Positions 42,319 to 52,053 are shown, counted from the stretch's first letter. The stretch is DNA of 64,000 bases from JANQQJ01 sp046290575 (GCA_046290575.1 JBKAGX010000007.1:62001-126000), one strand, 5' to 3'. The notes: a model not told the origin generated them from the sequence alone. Numbers and translations are program-made.

Positions 42319-44682
42319 ATGCATATGCTCGACAAAAAACTCTGGCGTAATCTGTGGGCGATGAAGACCCAGGTGTTGGCCATTGCGCTGGTGATGGCTG
42401 CCGGGCTCGCTACATATGTGATGAGCGCCGGGATGTTCGACTCGCTGCAGGAATCGCGCGAACAGTACTACCGCGACTATCGCTTCGCAGATGTGTTCAT
42501 CGATGTGAAGCGGGCGCCTGAATCCCTGCGCCGGCAGATTGAGGCGATCCCCGGTGTGGGCCAGACCATGACGCGCGTCGTCGTTGGCGCGACGCTCGAC
42601 CTGCCCGGCGTCAAGGAACCGGCCACCGGCTTCATCGTATCCTTGCCGGAGGGGCGGCAGCCGGATCTGAACCTGCTGCATCTGCGGGTGGGACGGTTAC
42701 CGGAGCCCTACCGCGAGAACGAGGTGGTGATCAGCGACGCCTTTGCCGAGGCGCGCGGCATGAAACCCGGTGACACACTCTCCGCCATCATCAGCGGCCA
42801 CAAGCGCGATTTGATAGTTGTCGGCGTCGCCCTGTCGCCGGAATTCATCTATTGGCTGCCGCCCGGGGCGCTGTTCCCCGACAACAAACGCTATGCCGTG
42901 ATGTGGATGGGCCGCGACGCGCTGGAAGCCGCGCACGATATGGACGGTGCCTTCAATAGCGCGGCGCTGCGCCTGATGCATGACGCCGTCGAGCGGGATG
43001 TGATCGATGCGGTCGATGCTCTCACGCGCCGTTATGGCGGGCTGGGGGCGTATGGCCGCGAAGACCATCAGTCCGATATGTTCCTGCGCAACGAATTCGA
43101 ACAGCTTGAGGTGATGGCTTTTATTGTGCCGATCATCTTTCTGGCGGTCGCGGCGTTCCTTTTGAACACTGTGTTGACGCGGATGATCAATCTGGAGCGC
43201 GAGGAGATCGGTACGCTGAAGGCGCTGGGCCTGTCCGACAGGGAGGTCGGCTTCCACTATGTCAAATTTGCCGGGGTGATTGCGTTATTGGCCACCGTGC
43301 TGGGGGTTGGCGCCGGGATTTGGCTGGGCCGCGGCATGGCGGATCTGTATTCGGAATTCTTCCGGTTCCCGACCCTGGCCTATCGGCTGGATCCGGCGAT
43401 TCCGTTCAATTCTCTTTTGGTGAGTGTGTTGGCGGCGGGCCTGGGAACCCAGCAGGCGATTCGGCGCGTCATGAAGATGCGTCCGGCAGAGGCCATGCAT
43501 GCGGAACCGCCGGCAAAGTTCCGCCCTGTGTTGCTTGAGCGCCTGGGGCTTTCAGCGTTGATGTCGCCTGCTGCGCGCATGATCTGGCGGCAGCTTGAAC
43601 GGCGTGTCCGCCGCTCCTTGCTGACCTGCGCGGGGATCGGCGCGGCGTTGGGCACGCTGATTGCATCCAGCTTCGCGCTCGACGGAATCGATTTCATTAT
43701 GCACGTCGAATTCAATGAATCCGCACGCGAGGATTTCGGCGTCACGCTAACGGAACCGCTCTCCAAGCAGGCGTTGTTTGATGTCGCCAGCCTGCCCGGT
43801 GTTATGCGTGCTGAACCCTATCGTGCAGTGCCGGTGAAGTTGAAGTGGGGGCCTCGAACGGAGCGCGTGTCGCTGCTGGGCATCGGTCATGATGCCAACC
43901 TTCACCGGACTCTTGATATCGACCTGCAGCCTATCGCCCTGCCGTCGGAAGGCGTTGTACTGACCGAAACACTGGCAAAGATGCTGGATGCCAAAACCGG
44001 CGATGTTCTGACTGTGGCGGTGCTGGAAGGCCGACGGCCTACCCGCCAGATCACCGTGACGGCTGTGGTCAAACAGCTCGTCGGGTTCGGGGCGTATATG
44101 AGTTTGGATGCGCTCAACCGGCTGATGCTTGAAGGGTCCAGTGTCTCTGGCGCCTGGCTGAGTGTCGACAGCGCGCAGGTCGATCAGTTTTATGAACAGG
44201 TCAAGCAAACCCCTGCCATTGCCGGGATCGCCATCCGCTCCGGAACGATCCAGGGCTTCGAGGAGACCATGGCTGAAAGCATGCTGCGCATGACTTTCGT
44301 AAACATCATCTTTGCCGGAATCATCGCATTCGGTGTGGTTTACAACTCTGCACGGATAAGTGTCTCGGAACGCGGCCGTGAGCTTGCCAGTATGCGGGTG
44401 TTGGGGTTCACGCGGGGTGAAATCTCGACCATCCTGTTGGGTGAGCTGGCGATTCTGGTGGCGTTTGCCATTCCGCTGGGCTGTTTGATGGGCTATGGCC
44501 TGACCTATCTCATCGTCACCGGGCTCGAGACCGAGCTGTTTCGGATGCCGATGATCATCGACCGGTCAACCTATGGCTGGACCGCGCTTGTCGTTGTTGC
44601 TGCGGCGGCCTTGTCGGCGTTGGTCGTTCGGCGGCGTCTCGACACCCTAAATCTAGTTGAAGTGCTGAAAACCCGGGAGTAG
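42319..44682 (+). CDS. ABC transporter permease with two FtsX domains
   Basis: 787 aa. N-terminal span (VLAIALVMAAGLATYVMSAG), periplasmic MacB-like domain, FtsX spans around residues 265-385 (MAFIVPIIFLAVAAFLLNTV; IGTLKALGLSDREVGFHY), a second periplasmic domain, and a C-terminal FtsX block (VFNIIFAGIIAFGVVYNSAR-like; LASMRVLGFTRGEISTILL). This duplicated layout fits exporters that mobilise hydrophobic substrates from the inner membrane together with a HlyD-type adaptor. Confidence 0.9.
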   Translation: MHMLDKKLWRNLWAMKTQVLAIALVMAAGLATYVMSAGMFDSLQESREQYYRDYRFADVFIDVKRAPESLRRQIEAIPGVGQTMTRVVVGATLDLPGVKEPATGFIVSLPEGRQPDLNLLHLRVGRLPEPYRENEVVISDAFAEARGMKPGDTLSAIISGHKRDLIVVGVALSPEFIYWLPPGALFPDNKRYAVMWMGRDALEAAHDMDGAFNSAALRLMHDAVERDVIDAVDALTRRYGGLGAYGREDHQSDMFLRNEFEQLEVMAFIVPIIFLAVAAFLLNTVLTRMINLEREEIGTLKALGLSDREVGFHYVKFAGVIALLATVLGVGAGIWLGRGMADLYSEFFRFPTLAYRLDPAIPFNSLLVSVLAAGLGTQQAIRRVMKMRPAEAMHAEPPAKFRPVLLERLGLSALMSPAARMIWRQLERRVRRSLLTCAGIGAALGTLIASSFALDGIDFIMHVEFNESAREDFGVTLTEPLSKQALFDVASLPGVMRAEPYRAVPVKLKWGPRTERVSLLGIGHDANLHRTLDIDLQPIALPSEGVVLTETLAKMLDAKTGDVLTVAVLEGRRPTRQITVTAVVKQLVGFGAYMSLDALNRLMLEGSSVSGAWLSVDSAQVDQFYEQVKQTPAIAGIAIRSGTIQGFEETMAESMLRMTFVNIIFAGIIAFGVVYNSARISVSERGRELASMRVLGFTRGEISTILLGELAILVAFAIPLGCLMGYGLTYLIVTGLETELFRMPMIIDRSTYGWTALVVVAAAALSALVVRRRLDTLNLVEVLKTRE

Positions 44683-44686
44683 ACGG

Positions 44687-45874
44687 TTGAGCGAGGCGGA
44701 AAAGGCGCGCAAGCCGCGCCGTGGATGGATCAAATGGGTCGCGGGCATTGCCGTGGTCGCCGTGCTGGCGTTCATGGCCTTTGCGCCAGAGCCTTTGCCG
44801 GTCGATACAGGCGAAGTGACCCGGGGCGCACTGGAGGTGACCGTAACGGCCGAGGGCCGCACGCGGATCAGGGATATCTTCACCATTTCTGCCCCGGTCA
44901 ACGGGCGAGTTTTACGGGTCACGCTTGATCCCGGCGATCCGGTCAACGCCGGCGAGACCGTTGTGGCGATTTTTGAACCCGTCGAGCCCGATTTCCTGGA
45001 TGAACGAACATTGGCGCAGGCGCGCGCGCGGCTCGAACAGGCCAAGGCCGCGACCATCCGCTCAAAAGCGGAGCTCGATTACGCCGAAAGCGAATGGGAC
45101 CGGGTGAAGAACCTGCCGCTTGGTAGCGTTGTAACCCAGCGCCAGCGGGACCAGAGAAAATCCGCCTATGATGGTGCGAGAGCCGCATACAACGCGGCGC
45201 GTGCCGACCAGGCAGCGGCCCAGGCTGCGCTGATCGTGCCGACGGCTGCGGCTGAAGGCCAGCATAGCGGCGAAGGCTGTTGTCTGCGCATGGCGGCGCC
45301 AGTCAACGGTGAAGTGCTGCGTGTGCTGCAGGAAAGCGAGCGGGTGCTACCCGCCGGGTCCGCAATTCTAGAGGTCGGTAATCCGTCCGACCTGGAGATT
45401 GTGGTCGATCTGCTGTCGCAGGATGCCGTCCGGGTTCGTTCCGGACAAGCCGTGCGCATTGACAATTGGGGCGGCGATGACGCGCTCAACGGTGTGGTCA
45501 GGCGCGTCGAGCCGTCGGGCTTCACCAAGATCTCGGCACTGGGTGTCGAGGAACAACGGGTCAATGTCATCGTCGACATCACCGATCCGCATGAAAAATG
45601 GGCCGGTCTGCGCGACGCCTATCGGGTCGAGCCGCACATTGTCGTCTGGTCGCAGGAAGACCAGCTTGTGGTGCCGCTAAGCGCCCTGTTCCGGCAGGGC
45701 GATGACTGGGCAGTTTTCAGGGTTGTTGACGACAGGGCCGTCCTGACACCGGTTAAAGTCGGCGAGCGCAATGCGGAGAGCGGCGCAGTCCTGGGCGGCC
45801 TCTCTGCAGGCGATCAGGTGATCCGCCATCCGGGCGAGGCGGTCAGCGACGGTGTTCGCGTCGCCGTGAATTAG
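44687..45874 (+). CDS. HlyD/MacA-like periplasmic adaptor
   Basis: 395 aa. N-terminal anchor (WIKWVAGIAVVAVLAFMAFA), beta-barrel/lipoyl half GALEVTVTAEGRTRIRDIF, a coiled-coil hairpin with Ala-rich heptads (residues about 105-190), and the second lipoyl half ending in VNGEVLRVLQESE. The start is TTG, supported by GGGAG 8 bases upstream; no good ATG exists. It links the ABC permease to an outer membrane channel, which is not encoded here. Confidence 0.9.
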   Translation: MSEAEKARKPRRGWIKWVAGIAVVAVLAFMAFAPEPLPVDTGEVTRGALEVTVTAEGRTRIRDIFTISAPVNGRVLRVTLDPGDPVNAGETVVAIFEPVEPDFLDERTLAQARARLEQAKAATIRSKAELDYAESEWDRVKNLPLGSVVTQRQRDQRKSAYDGARAAYNAARADQAAAQAALIVPTAAAEGQHSGEGCCLRMAAPVNGEVLRVLQESERVLPAGSAILEVGNPSDLEIVVDLLSQDAVRVRSGQAVRIDNWGGDDALNGVVRRVEPSGFTKISALGVEEQRVNVIVDITDPHEKWAGLRDAYRVEPHIVVWSQEDQLVVPLSALFRQGDDWAVFRVVDDRAVLTPVKVGERNAESGAVLGGLSAGDQVIRHPGEAVSDGVRVAVN

Positions 45875-45926
45875 CTTCCCCCTTTGTTGAATTGATTTTG
45901 GACCAACCTTCTGGCCTAGTGCGCCC

Positions 45927-48383
45927 ATGCGGGATAAAGAGCTCAGACTGGCGATTGTATGCTCCGGCGGCATTTCACTGGCCGTCTACATGCATGGAAT
46001 CGTAAAAGAAATCCTGAAGATCACCCGTGCGTCGAAACACTATCATGCGGTGCCTGACACGGCGGAGAAACGCCGCCGCAAGCTGGATGACATTCCCCAG
46101 CCAGATGATCGGGCGATTGATACCGAGCGGGTCTATTTCGAGATGCTCCAGGCGTTGGGCGAGGAACTCGACCTACGGGTGATTGTGGACGTGATCGCAG
46201 GCACCAGCGCCGGCGGCATCAACAGCGTGATCCTGGCGCGTGCGCTGGCACACGATCTCTCGTTTGAGGTGCTGCGCGAGCTGTGGCTGACCGGCGCCGA
46301 TATCGACGCGCTGGTCGCTGACGATCACCAAGCAGGATGGAGCCAGCGGGTCTTCCGGCCGATGGTGCAGTGGATCCTGGGTGACCGCCTGCGCGGCGTC
46401 GATGTGGACGATGAAGTGTCTGAAAAACTGCTGTCGCTAACGCAGGTGGCGCGCCTGAAACCGCCTTTCGACGGTGAGCGGCTTATTGAATCACTGATTG
46501 ATGCGATGGAATCGATGGGCCGCCCGGTCGGCCATGAGGAATCCCTGATCCCTGACGGGTTGTCGCTCGACATGGTGGTCACGGTGACTGATTTCTTTGG
46601 ATATACCCAGTCCATCCCGCTCTACGATCCGCCGGTGATTGAAGAACGTGAGCATCGCCACCGGCTCCACTTTCGTTATCGGCGGTGGACGGGTGGCGAT
46701 ATGGAGACCGACTTCGAAGATAGCTGCGTCCCCGCACTGGCCTTCGCGGCGCGCGCGACGGCGAGTTTTCCGGGAGCCTTCCCGCCGGCGCAGTTGGGAG
46801 AGGTAGACCGGGTGCTGGCCCGCCGGGGCCGGACCTGGAAAACCAAGCCGCGCTTCCTGGCAGGCAACTTCAAACCCTATTTCGAGACCGGCAGTGACCC
46901 TGAAAAAACGTCATTCATTGACGGCGCGGTGCTTAACAACAATCCGTTCGGCCCCGCTATAGAGGCGATTGGTCGGCAGCCCGCGCTGCGCGATGTTGAT
47001 CGTCGGCTGGTCTATATCAACCCGAACCCGGCAAGCCGGCCACCGCCGCCAACGGGCAACCCGCCCGGCATGCTCCGTACCCTGCGGGCAGCGCTATCGG
47101 ACATCCCCCGTAACGAACCCATCTCGGACGACCTGCTTTGGGTGCAGGAACTTAACGAGCGGGTCCGGTTGACGCGGGAAATTGTCGAAGCGGCCAGGCC
47201 GGACATCACCCGCGCGGTCGAGGAGATTACCAGATCACGCGCGGAAAAACGGCATCTGACGGTGGCTCAGGTTGCCAGTTGGCGCGACCAGGCCAATGCG
47301 CGGGCCAGCGAGGATGCAGGCTTTGCGTTCAAGGGTTATTTGCGGCTTAAGCTTGATTCAGCGGCGACCCAGGTTGGCGGGTTGGTTGCGGCGTTATGCG
47401 ATCATCGCCGTGGCAGCCTTGAATCCGAGTTTGTCATCAAGACTATTCGGGCCTGGGCTCGGCATCGAAGTGTTGTGCCGGACCCGTCCTGGGCGCCGGA
47501 ACCCGGCACGTTGCTGAAGGACCCGCCCAGCTGGGTCAAGTTCCTGCGCGGCTTCGATCTGGATTTCCGGCGCCGTCGAATCCGGTTCGTCATCCAGGCG
47601 CTGAACGGCCTCTATGGCCGCCTCGACGAACCTGAATTGGCGGAGTTGAGTGCCTATCGACTGGATTATCTCAAGGGTCAGTTCTACGAGGTGCTGGATG
47701 CTTTACGGTCCCGTGAAGGGACCGCCACCATCAGCCTGGAAGCCACGGCCCGAGCGCGCGACTTGTTCGAAGCAGCGCTGGCGACGGGGCAGTACAATAG
47801 TGAAGCTGCTGATAATTTCGCGCTCGCCAATCTGGGGACGATCGACACCCTGATTGAAGGGCTCGCCCGCGACCTGGAGCTTGAGACGATGAACCGGCGT
47901 TCCGACGAGATTTTCGCCGGGATAGAGCATGCAGGCCCCGCTGGTCTTGTCCGCCGTGAGTTGCTGATCGACTATCTGGGTTTTCCGCTTTGGGATGTGA
48001 TGACGTTTTCGACCGGATCGTGGGATCCGGCCGCCGAATATGACGAGATCCGGGTGGCGCGGCTTAGCCCGCAGGACTGCAACGCGCTGCGAGAAGGTGG
48101 CCCTGAAGCGGTATTGCAGGGCACGAAGCTGGGCAATTTCGGTGCGTTCTTCAAGCGCGCCCACCGCGAAAATGACTATCTGTGGGGACGGCTGCATGGC
48201 GTCGACCGGCTCATTGATATCGTTGCCGATGTGGCCCGCCGCGAGGACAAAGAACACCTCATCGATGTAGCCGCTCTCAAGAAGAAAGCCTTTCAGGCGG
48301 TGATCAAAGCCGAACGCCCGCACCTGCGGGATAGCGAGGTGTTGTTAGGCGAACTTGAGGCAGAGATAGAGGCGCTCGGATAG
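45927..48383 (+). CDS. Large patatin-like phospholipase-related protein
   Basis: 818 aa. Patatin oxyanion loop VCSGGISLAVYMHG (11-24), nucleophile S94 in GTSAGGINSV, and catalytic Asp D332 in FIDGAVLNNNPF. The long C-terminal half (from about 430) is helical and not a known catalytic domain; it corresponds to the patatin-related family with DUF3376-type extension. No signal peptide, so probably cytosolic or membrane-peripheral. It starts 52 bases after the exporter adaptor and may be co-transcribed. Likely acyl hydrolase; substrate unknown. Confidence 0.88.
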   Translation: MRDKELRLAIVCSGGISLAVYMHGIVKEILKITRASKHYHAVPDTAEKRRRKLDDIPQPDDRAIDTERVYFEMLQALGEELDLRVIVDVIAGTSAGGINSVILARALAHDLSFEVLRELWLTGADIDALVADDHQAGWSQRVFRPMVQWILGDRLRGVDVDDEVSEKLLSLTQVARLKPPFDGERLIESLIDAMESMGRPVGHEESLIPDGLSLDMVVTVTDFFGYTQSIPLYDPPVIEEREHRHRLHFRYRRWTGGDMETDFEDSCVPALAFAARATASFPGAFPPAQLGEVDRVLARRGRTWKTKPRFLAGNFKPYFETGSDPEKTSFIDGAVLNNNPFGPAIEAIGRQPALRDVDRRLVYINPNPASRPPPPTGNPPGMLRTLRAALSDIPRNEPISDDLLWVQELNERVRLTREIVEAARPDITRAVEEITRSRAEKRHLTVAQVASWRDQANARASEDAGFAFKGYLRLKLDSAATQVGGLVAALCDHRRGSLESEFVIKTIRAWARHRSVVPDPSWAPEPGTLLKDPPSWVKFLRGFDLDFRRRRIRFVIQALNGLYGRLDEPELAELSAYRLDYLKGQFYEVLDALRSREGTATISLEATARARDLFEAALATGQYNSEAADNFALANLGTIDTLIEGLARDLELETMNRRSDEIFAGIEHAGPAGLVRRELLIDYLGFPLWDVMTFSTGSWDPAAEYDEIRVARLSPQDCNALREGGPEAVLQGTKLGNFGAFFKRAHRENDYLWGRLHGVDRLIDIVADVARREDKEHLIDVAALKKKAFQAVIKAERPHLRDSEVLLGELEAEIEALG

Positions 48384-48392
48384 TCGATATCG

Positions 48393-48716
48393 CTATCCCA
48401 ATTCTTCGACCATCGCTGCGTGGGCGCGGTCGGCCAAATCGGGCCAATGATCCTTTTCGCTAGCGGGGATACGGTACCACCCCTTCATCGGCGGCTTGTT
48501 CTTGAACGGGTTCAGATAAGCCCACTCGGTGACGCCAATGTCGCCCGGGTTGAACCCCTTACCGATGCGGAACACCATGGTGTCGTCCCAGAAAAAGGCG
48601 AAGTTCTTTCCCTTGTACTGAATGCCGGGCGACGACATCATCTTGCCGCGCCCGACACCCTCATGCATGGACTCCATGCGTTCTGAGATGTTGTTGAACA
48701 GGTCTTCAGGGGTCAT
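48393..48716 (-). CDS. TfoX/YjbR-like small protein
   Basis: 107-aa soluble protein. KMMSSPGIQYKGKNFAFFWD followed by MVFRIGKGF and a C-terminal GWYRIPASEKDHWPDLADRA fits the TfoX N-terminal/MmcQ-YjbR type fold, though similarity is modest. The ATG at 48716 has GGAGAGG 4-6 bases upstream, so it is preferred over the ATG four codons earlier. Convergent with the patatin gene. Confidence 0.65.
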   Translation of the reverse strand: MTPEDLFNNISERMESMHEGVGRGKMMSSPGIQYKGKNFAFFWDDTMVFRIGKGFNPGDIGVTEWAYLNPFKNKPPMKGWYRIPASEKDHWPDLADRAHAAMVEELG

Positions 48717-48813
48717 GATCCTCTCCATCGGGAATAGTGCCTATTCCAAAGACGATGGCCAGGCGGAATTTCCGACCAAACGAGATCCAGGCAACGAGAG
48801 GGGCACTGCCGTC

Positions 48814-49398
48814 ATGCTGGTTTTCATGGATATTGAAGCGTCGGGACTGATCGAAAACAGCTATCCGATTGAGATTGCCTGGGTGTTTGACGATGGCAGC
48901 GGCGGGGAAAGTCATCTCGTCAAACCGGCGCCAGGCTGGACGGTGTGGAGCGATGTTGCGGAACAGACCCACAATATCAGCCGCGAGATTCTGGAGCGGG
49001 ACGGCAAGCCGCCGGAAGTCGTCGCCGCCCGCATGATCGAGGTGCTGGATGCACATCAGCTTTATGCCAGTTCACCGAATTGGGATCAGAAATGGCTCTC
49101 AAGCCTGCTGGTTGCCGCAGGGCATGATCCCTATCGCCTGGCGCTGCAGGATACCGAAGTCGCCTGGGCCCTGGCGATTGCCGACAAACTCGGTATCGAT
49201 ATGGAGACCGCGCCGCGTGACCCGGGTGAAGCCGTGCCGCGGGATGTGGAAAACATCATGGTCTTTGCCGAGCTGGAAGAACGCCATATCCGCACCCACC
49301 GGGCGCTGGATGACGCCAAGGAAGAGCGCAACCGCTGGCTTCGCGTTCAGGAGATGGTTGAAGAACGGCTGCGCAAACAGAAGGAATATGGGTGGTAG
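48814..49398 (+). CDS. 3'-5' exonuclease of the DEDDh type
   Basis: 194-aa protein with an RNase T/DnaQ-like fold. FMDIEASGL carries the first Asp-x-Glu pair, NWDQKWLSSLL the second Asp motif, and HRALDDAKEE the His plus last Asp. It is compact, without a partner domain, and could act on RNA or DNA ends. The ATG at 48814 follows GAGAGGGG; the open frame upstream overlaps the divergent gene and is not credible. Confidence 0.85.
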   Translation: MLVFMDIEASGLIENSYPIEIAWVFDDGSGGESHLVKPAPGWTVWSDVAEQTHNISREILERDGKPPEVVAARMIEVLDAHQLYASSPNWDQKWLSSLLVAAGHDPYRLALQDTEVAWALAIADKLGIDMETAPRDPGEAVPRDVENIMVFAELEERHIRTHRALDDAKEERNRWLRVQEMVEERLRKQKEYGW

Positions 49399-49426
49399 GG
49401 GCCCAACGGAAACCCACATCCTGATT

Positions 49427-49530
49427 GTCATGCCCGGCAAGCCGCAACGCGGCGCGACCGGTGGGGAAATGTATCCCCGCTCAAGCCTGTCCTGAGCGGC
49501 CCGCCACCAGGCGGGCGGGCCGAAGGGGCG
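49427..49530. repeat. Intergenic repeat, second copy of the AGCCTGTCCTGAGC unit
   Basis: Starts GTCATGCCCGGC (49427-49438), includes the short stem GGGGA..TCCCC near 49463-49478, then AGCCTGTCCTGAGC (49484-49497), hairpin GGCCCGCC (49498-49505) / GGCGGGCC (49514-49521) and GAAGGGG (49522-49528). The flanks match the copy at 35292-35330 while the stem differs on both sides in a compensating way. Occupies the gap between the exonuclease and sufA. Confidence 0.78.
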
Positions 49531-49584
49531 GGGGTGATGGACTTGCAGGTGGGGACCGGGTCATCTGGCCGCTAATGAACATAG

Positions 49585-49965
49585 TCAACCCGCCGCGACG
49601 GGGTCCTTCAGCACATCGCCGTCGCTGGCACCACCGACGGAGAAGCTCTCGCCACAGCCGCAGCGGCTGGTTTCATTCGGGTTGGTGAACTGGAAGCCGG
49701 AGAAGAACTTGTCTTCCTGATAGTCCATTTCCGAGCCCAGGATATACATCACCGCCATTGGGTCGATGAACAGCGTGCCGCCGGCTGTTTCGATGGCATC
49801 GTCGCCGGGCTTGGCCTCGTCCACGAAATCCACCTGATAGGACAGGCCCGAACATCCGGTTTCCTTGATCCAGATGCGGATGCCCGCTGCGTCAGGCCGG
49901 CTGCCCAGCAGCTTGCCGACGCGCTCGACCGCGCGGTCTGTAATATTGAGAATTTCACCGGCCAT
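49585..49965 (-). CDS. sufA: Iron-sulfur cluster carrier, SufA/IscA family
   Basis: 126-aa A-type carrier that passes Fe-S clusters to target proteins. Three conserved cysteines: KETGCSGLSYQVDF and RCGCGESFSV. Last gene of the SUF run, 2 bases after sufT. Starts MAGEILNITDRAVERV. Confidence 0.95.
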   Translation of the reverse strand: MAGEILNITDRAVERVGKLLGSRPDAAGIRIWIKETGCSGLSYQVDFVDEAKPGDDAIETAGGTLFIDPMAVMYILGSEMDYQEDKFFSGFQFTNPNETSRCGCGESFSVGGASDGDVLKDPVAAG

Positions 49966-49967
49966 GA

Positions 49968-50351
49968 TCAGAGCATCCCCAGTTCGAGTTTGGCCGCCTC
50001 GGTCAGCTTGGACATATCCCAGGGCGGCTCCCAGACCAGATTGACCTTGGCCTCGGTGACGCCCTCGACAGCGCGGACCTTGTCTTCCACTTCACCAGGC
50101 ATGGATTCGGCGACCGGGCACATCGGCGTCGTCAGCGTCATGGTGATGAAGGCTGCGCCCTTGTCGTCCACATCGACATCATAGATCAAGCCCAGCTCGT
50201 AGATGTTCACCGGGATTTCCGGGTCATAGATGGTTTTCAGCTCGGCAATGACGCGGTCTGTAACCGTGGCGGCATCTGCTCCGGCCTGTGCGGGGGGCGC
50301 TTCGCCGTTTTCGCTACCGTCGAGAAATTCATTGAGAAAGGTGTCACTCAT
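49968..50351 (-). CDS. sufT: SUF-associated MIP18/DUF59 protein SufT
   Basis: 127 aa. VIAELKTIYDPEIPVNIYEL with DPEIPVNIYELGLI, and TLTTPMCPVAESMPG with the single conserved Cys, identify the MIP18 family. It helps mature Fe-S proteins in other bacteria. About 40 N-terminal residues are variable and acidic/Ala rich. The start overlaps sufU by 4 bases. Confidence 0.93.
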   Translation of the reverse strand: MSDTFLNEFLDGSENGEAPPAQAGADAATVTDRVIAELKTIYDPEIPVNIYELGLIYDVDVDDKGAAFITMTLTTPMCPVAESMPGEVEDKVRAVEGVTEAKVNLVWEPPWDMSKLTEAAKLELGML

Positions 50352-50803
50352 TCCGTCACCACCATGTCTTCTTCCTGGTCGAGAGCCGCGTTCAGTGTGT
50401 GCCATCCCAGGGTGGCACATTTGACGCGCAGGGGATAATCCCGCACGCCGGAGAACACGGCCAGTTTGTCCAGCGCTTCCAGCTCTTCGAGCCCGACGTC
50501 TTCGGTCCCGGTGGTCAGCGCGTGGAATTTTTCAAACAGCGCCCTGGCTTCGGTCTCGGGCCTGCCTTTGAGCGCTTCGGTCATCAGCGAGGCGCTGGCG
50601 ACCGAAATCGCACAGCCGGCGCCTTCGAATTTAACGTCTTCGACCACGCCATCGTGCAGTTTGACATGCACATCCAACTTGTCGCCACAGAGCGGATTGT
50701 GGCCGTGGCCTTCGCGGTTGGCATCTTCCAACGGGCCGAAGTTCCGCGGCTTGCGGCCGTGGTCCAGGATCACTTCCTGATAGAGTTCGCGTAGATCCGA
50801 CAT
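50348..50803 (-). CDS. sufU: SufU-type scaffold/sulfur acceptor
   Basis: 151-aa IscU-like protein. Cysteines C39 (NPLCGDKLDVH), C64 (FEGAGCAIS) and C129 (RVKCATLGW), with D41. The 18-20 residue insertion before the third Cys (LTTGTEDVGLEELEALDKLA) marks the SufU type, in which these residues bind zinc and accept sulfur from SufS. Overlaps sufS by one base (TGATG). Confidence 0.93.
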   Translation of the reverse strand: MSDLRELYQEVILDHGRKPRNFGPLEDANREGHGHNPLCGDKLDVHVKLHDGVVEDVKFEGAGCAISVASASLMTEALKGRPETEARALFEKFHALTTGTEDVGLEELEALDKLAVFSGVRDYPLRVKCATLGWHTLNAALDQEEDMVVTE

Positions 50804-52053
50804 CAGCCGAAAATCTCCTGCACTCGGGCGATGCCATCGATCAGGGCATCGACATCGTCAAAGTCGTTGTAGATCCCGAACGACGCGCGCGTTGTCGCCG
50901 GGATGCCGAACCGGTCCATTACCGGTTGGGCGCAATGGTGTCCAGCGCGCACGGCAATCCCCTCATGGTCCAGGATAGTGCCGATATCGTGCGGGTGCAC
51001 TCCCTCAATCGCAAAGGACAGCACCGCTGCTTTGTCCGCTGCAGTGCCGTAAATGGTGATTGAGTTCATTGCCGACAAGCGTTCGGTTGCATAGGCCAGC
51101 AGCGCCTGTTCATGGTCGAGCGCCGCTTGCCGGTCCAGCGCCTCGACATAATCCACCGCCGCGCCCAGCGCGATCACGCCGGCAATATTGGGGGTGCCCG
51201 CTTCGAATTTCTGCGGGATATCTGCATAAGTCGTCTTTTCGAACGTCACCGTCGCGATCATGTCGCCGCCACCCTGATAGGGGGGCATCGCTTCCAGATG
51301 TTCGGCCTTGGCGTGCAGCACACCGACGCCGGTGGGGCCGTAGAGCTTGTGGCCGGTAAACACATAGAAGTCCGCGTCCAGTGCCTGCACATCGACGGGC
51401 ATATGCGGGACTGCCTGGCTGCCGTCGACCAGCACCGGCACGCCGTGGCCATGCGCGACGCTGATAATTTCTTCAATTGGCGTGATGGTCCCCAGCGCGT
51501 TGGAAACATGCGTCATGGTGACCAGCCTGGTTTTGGCGGTAAAGGCCTGCTTGAAGTCTTCCCAGACCAGTTCGCCGGCATCGTTGATCGGGATGACGAC
51601 CAGCTCGATGCCGATCTCCTCGCGCAGCATTTGCCACGGCACGATGTTGGCGTGATGCTCCATCTGCGACAGGATGATCTGGTCACCTGCTTTCAGATTA
51701 GCGCGGCCCCAGCTGCTGGCGACCAGATTGATGCTTTCCGTCGCGTTGCGCGTGAAGACGATCTCGCGCTCGCTTGCCGCGTTCAGGAACCCGGCGACCT
51801 TCTTGCGGGCGTTGTCATACGCCACGGTCGCCTGCTGGCTCAGCAGATAAACGCCGCGGTGGATGTTGGCGTATTCGGATTCATAGACATGGGCCTCGGC
51901 GTCGATCACGGCTTGCGGCTTTTGCGCGCTGGCAGCGGAATCCAGAAACACCAGCCGCTTGTCGTAAACAGGCTTGTGCAGAATGGGGAAATCGGCGCGG
52001 ATGCGTTCGACATCAAAACGCGTCGCCGGCACGATTTTGGGTTCCGCCGTCAT
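50803..52053 (-). CDS. sufS: Cysteine desulfurase SufS
   Basis: PLP enzyme (416 aa) that mobilises sulfur from cysteine. PLP lysine is in VFTGHKLYGPTGVG, and the catalytic Cys in VRAGHHCAQPVM. LDSAASAQKPQAVIDA is the N-terminal family motif. It works with SufU. The ATG at 52053 overlaps the sufD stop by 4 bases; a slightly earlier start lies within sufD. Confidence 0.96.
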   Translation of the reverse strand: MTAEPKIVPATRFDVERIRADFPILHKPVYDKRLVFLDSAASAQKPQAVIDAEAHVYESEYANIHRGVYLLSQQATVAYDNARKKVAGFLNAASEREIVFTRNATESINLVASSWGRANLKAGDQIILSQMEHHANIVPWQMLREEIGIELVVIPINDAGELVWEDFKQAFTAKTRLVTMTHVSNALGTITPIEEIISVAHGHGVPVLVDGSQAVPHMPVDVQALDADFYVFTGHKLYGPTGVGVLHAKAEHLEAMPPYQGGGDMIATVTFEKTTYADIPQKFEAGTPNIAGVIALGAAVDYVEALDRQAALDHEQALLAYATERLSAMNSITIYGTAADKAAVLSFAIEGVHPHDIGTILDHEGIAVRAGHHCAQPVMDRFGIPATTRASFGIYNDFDDVDALIDGIARVQEIFG

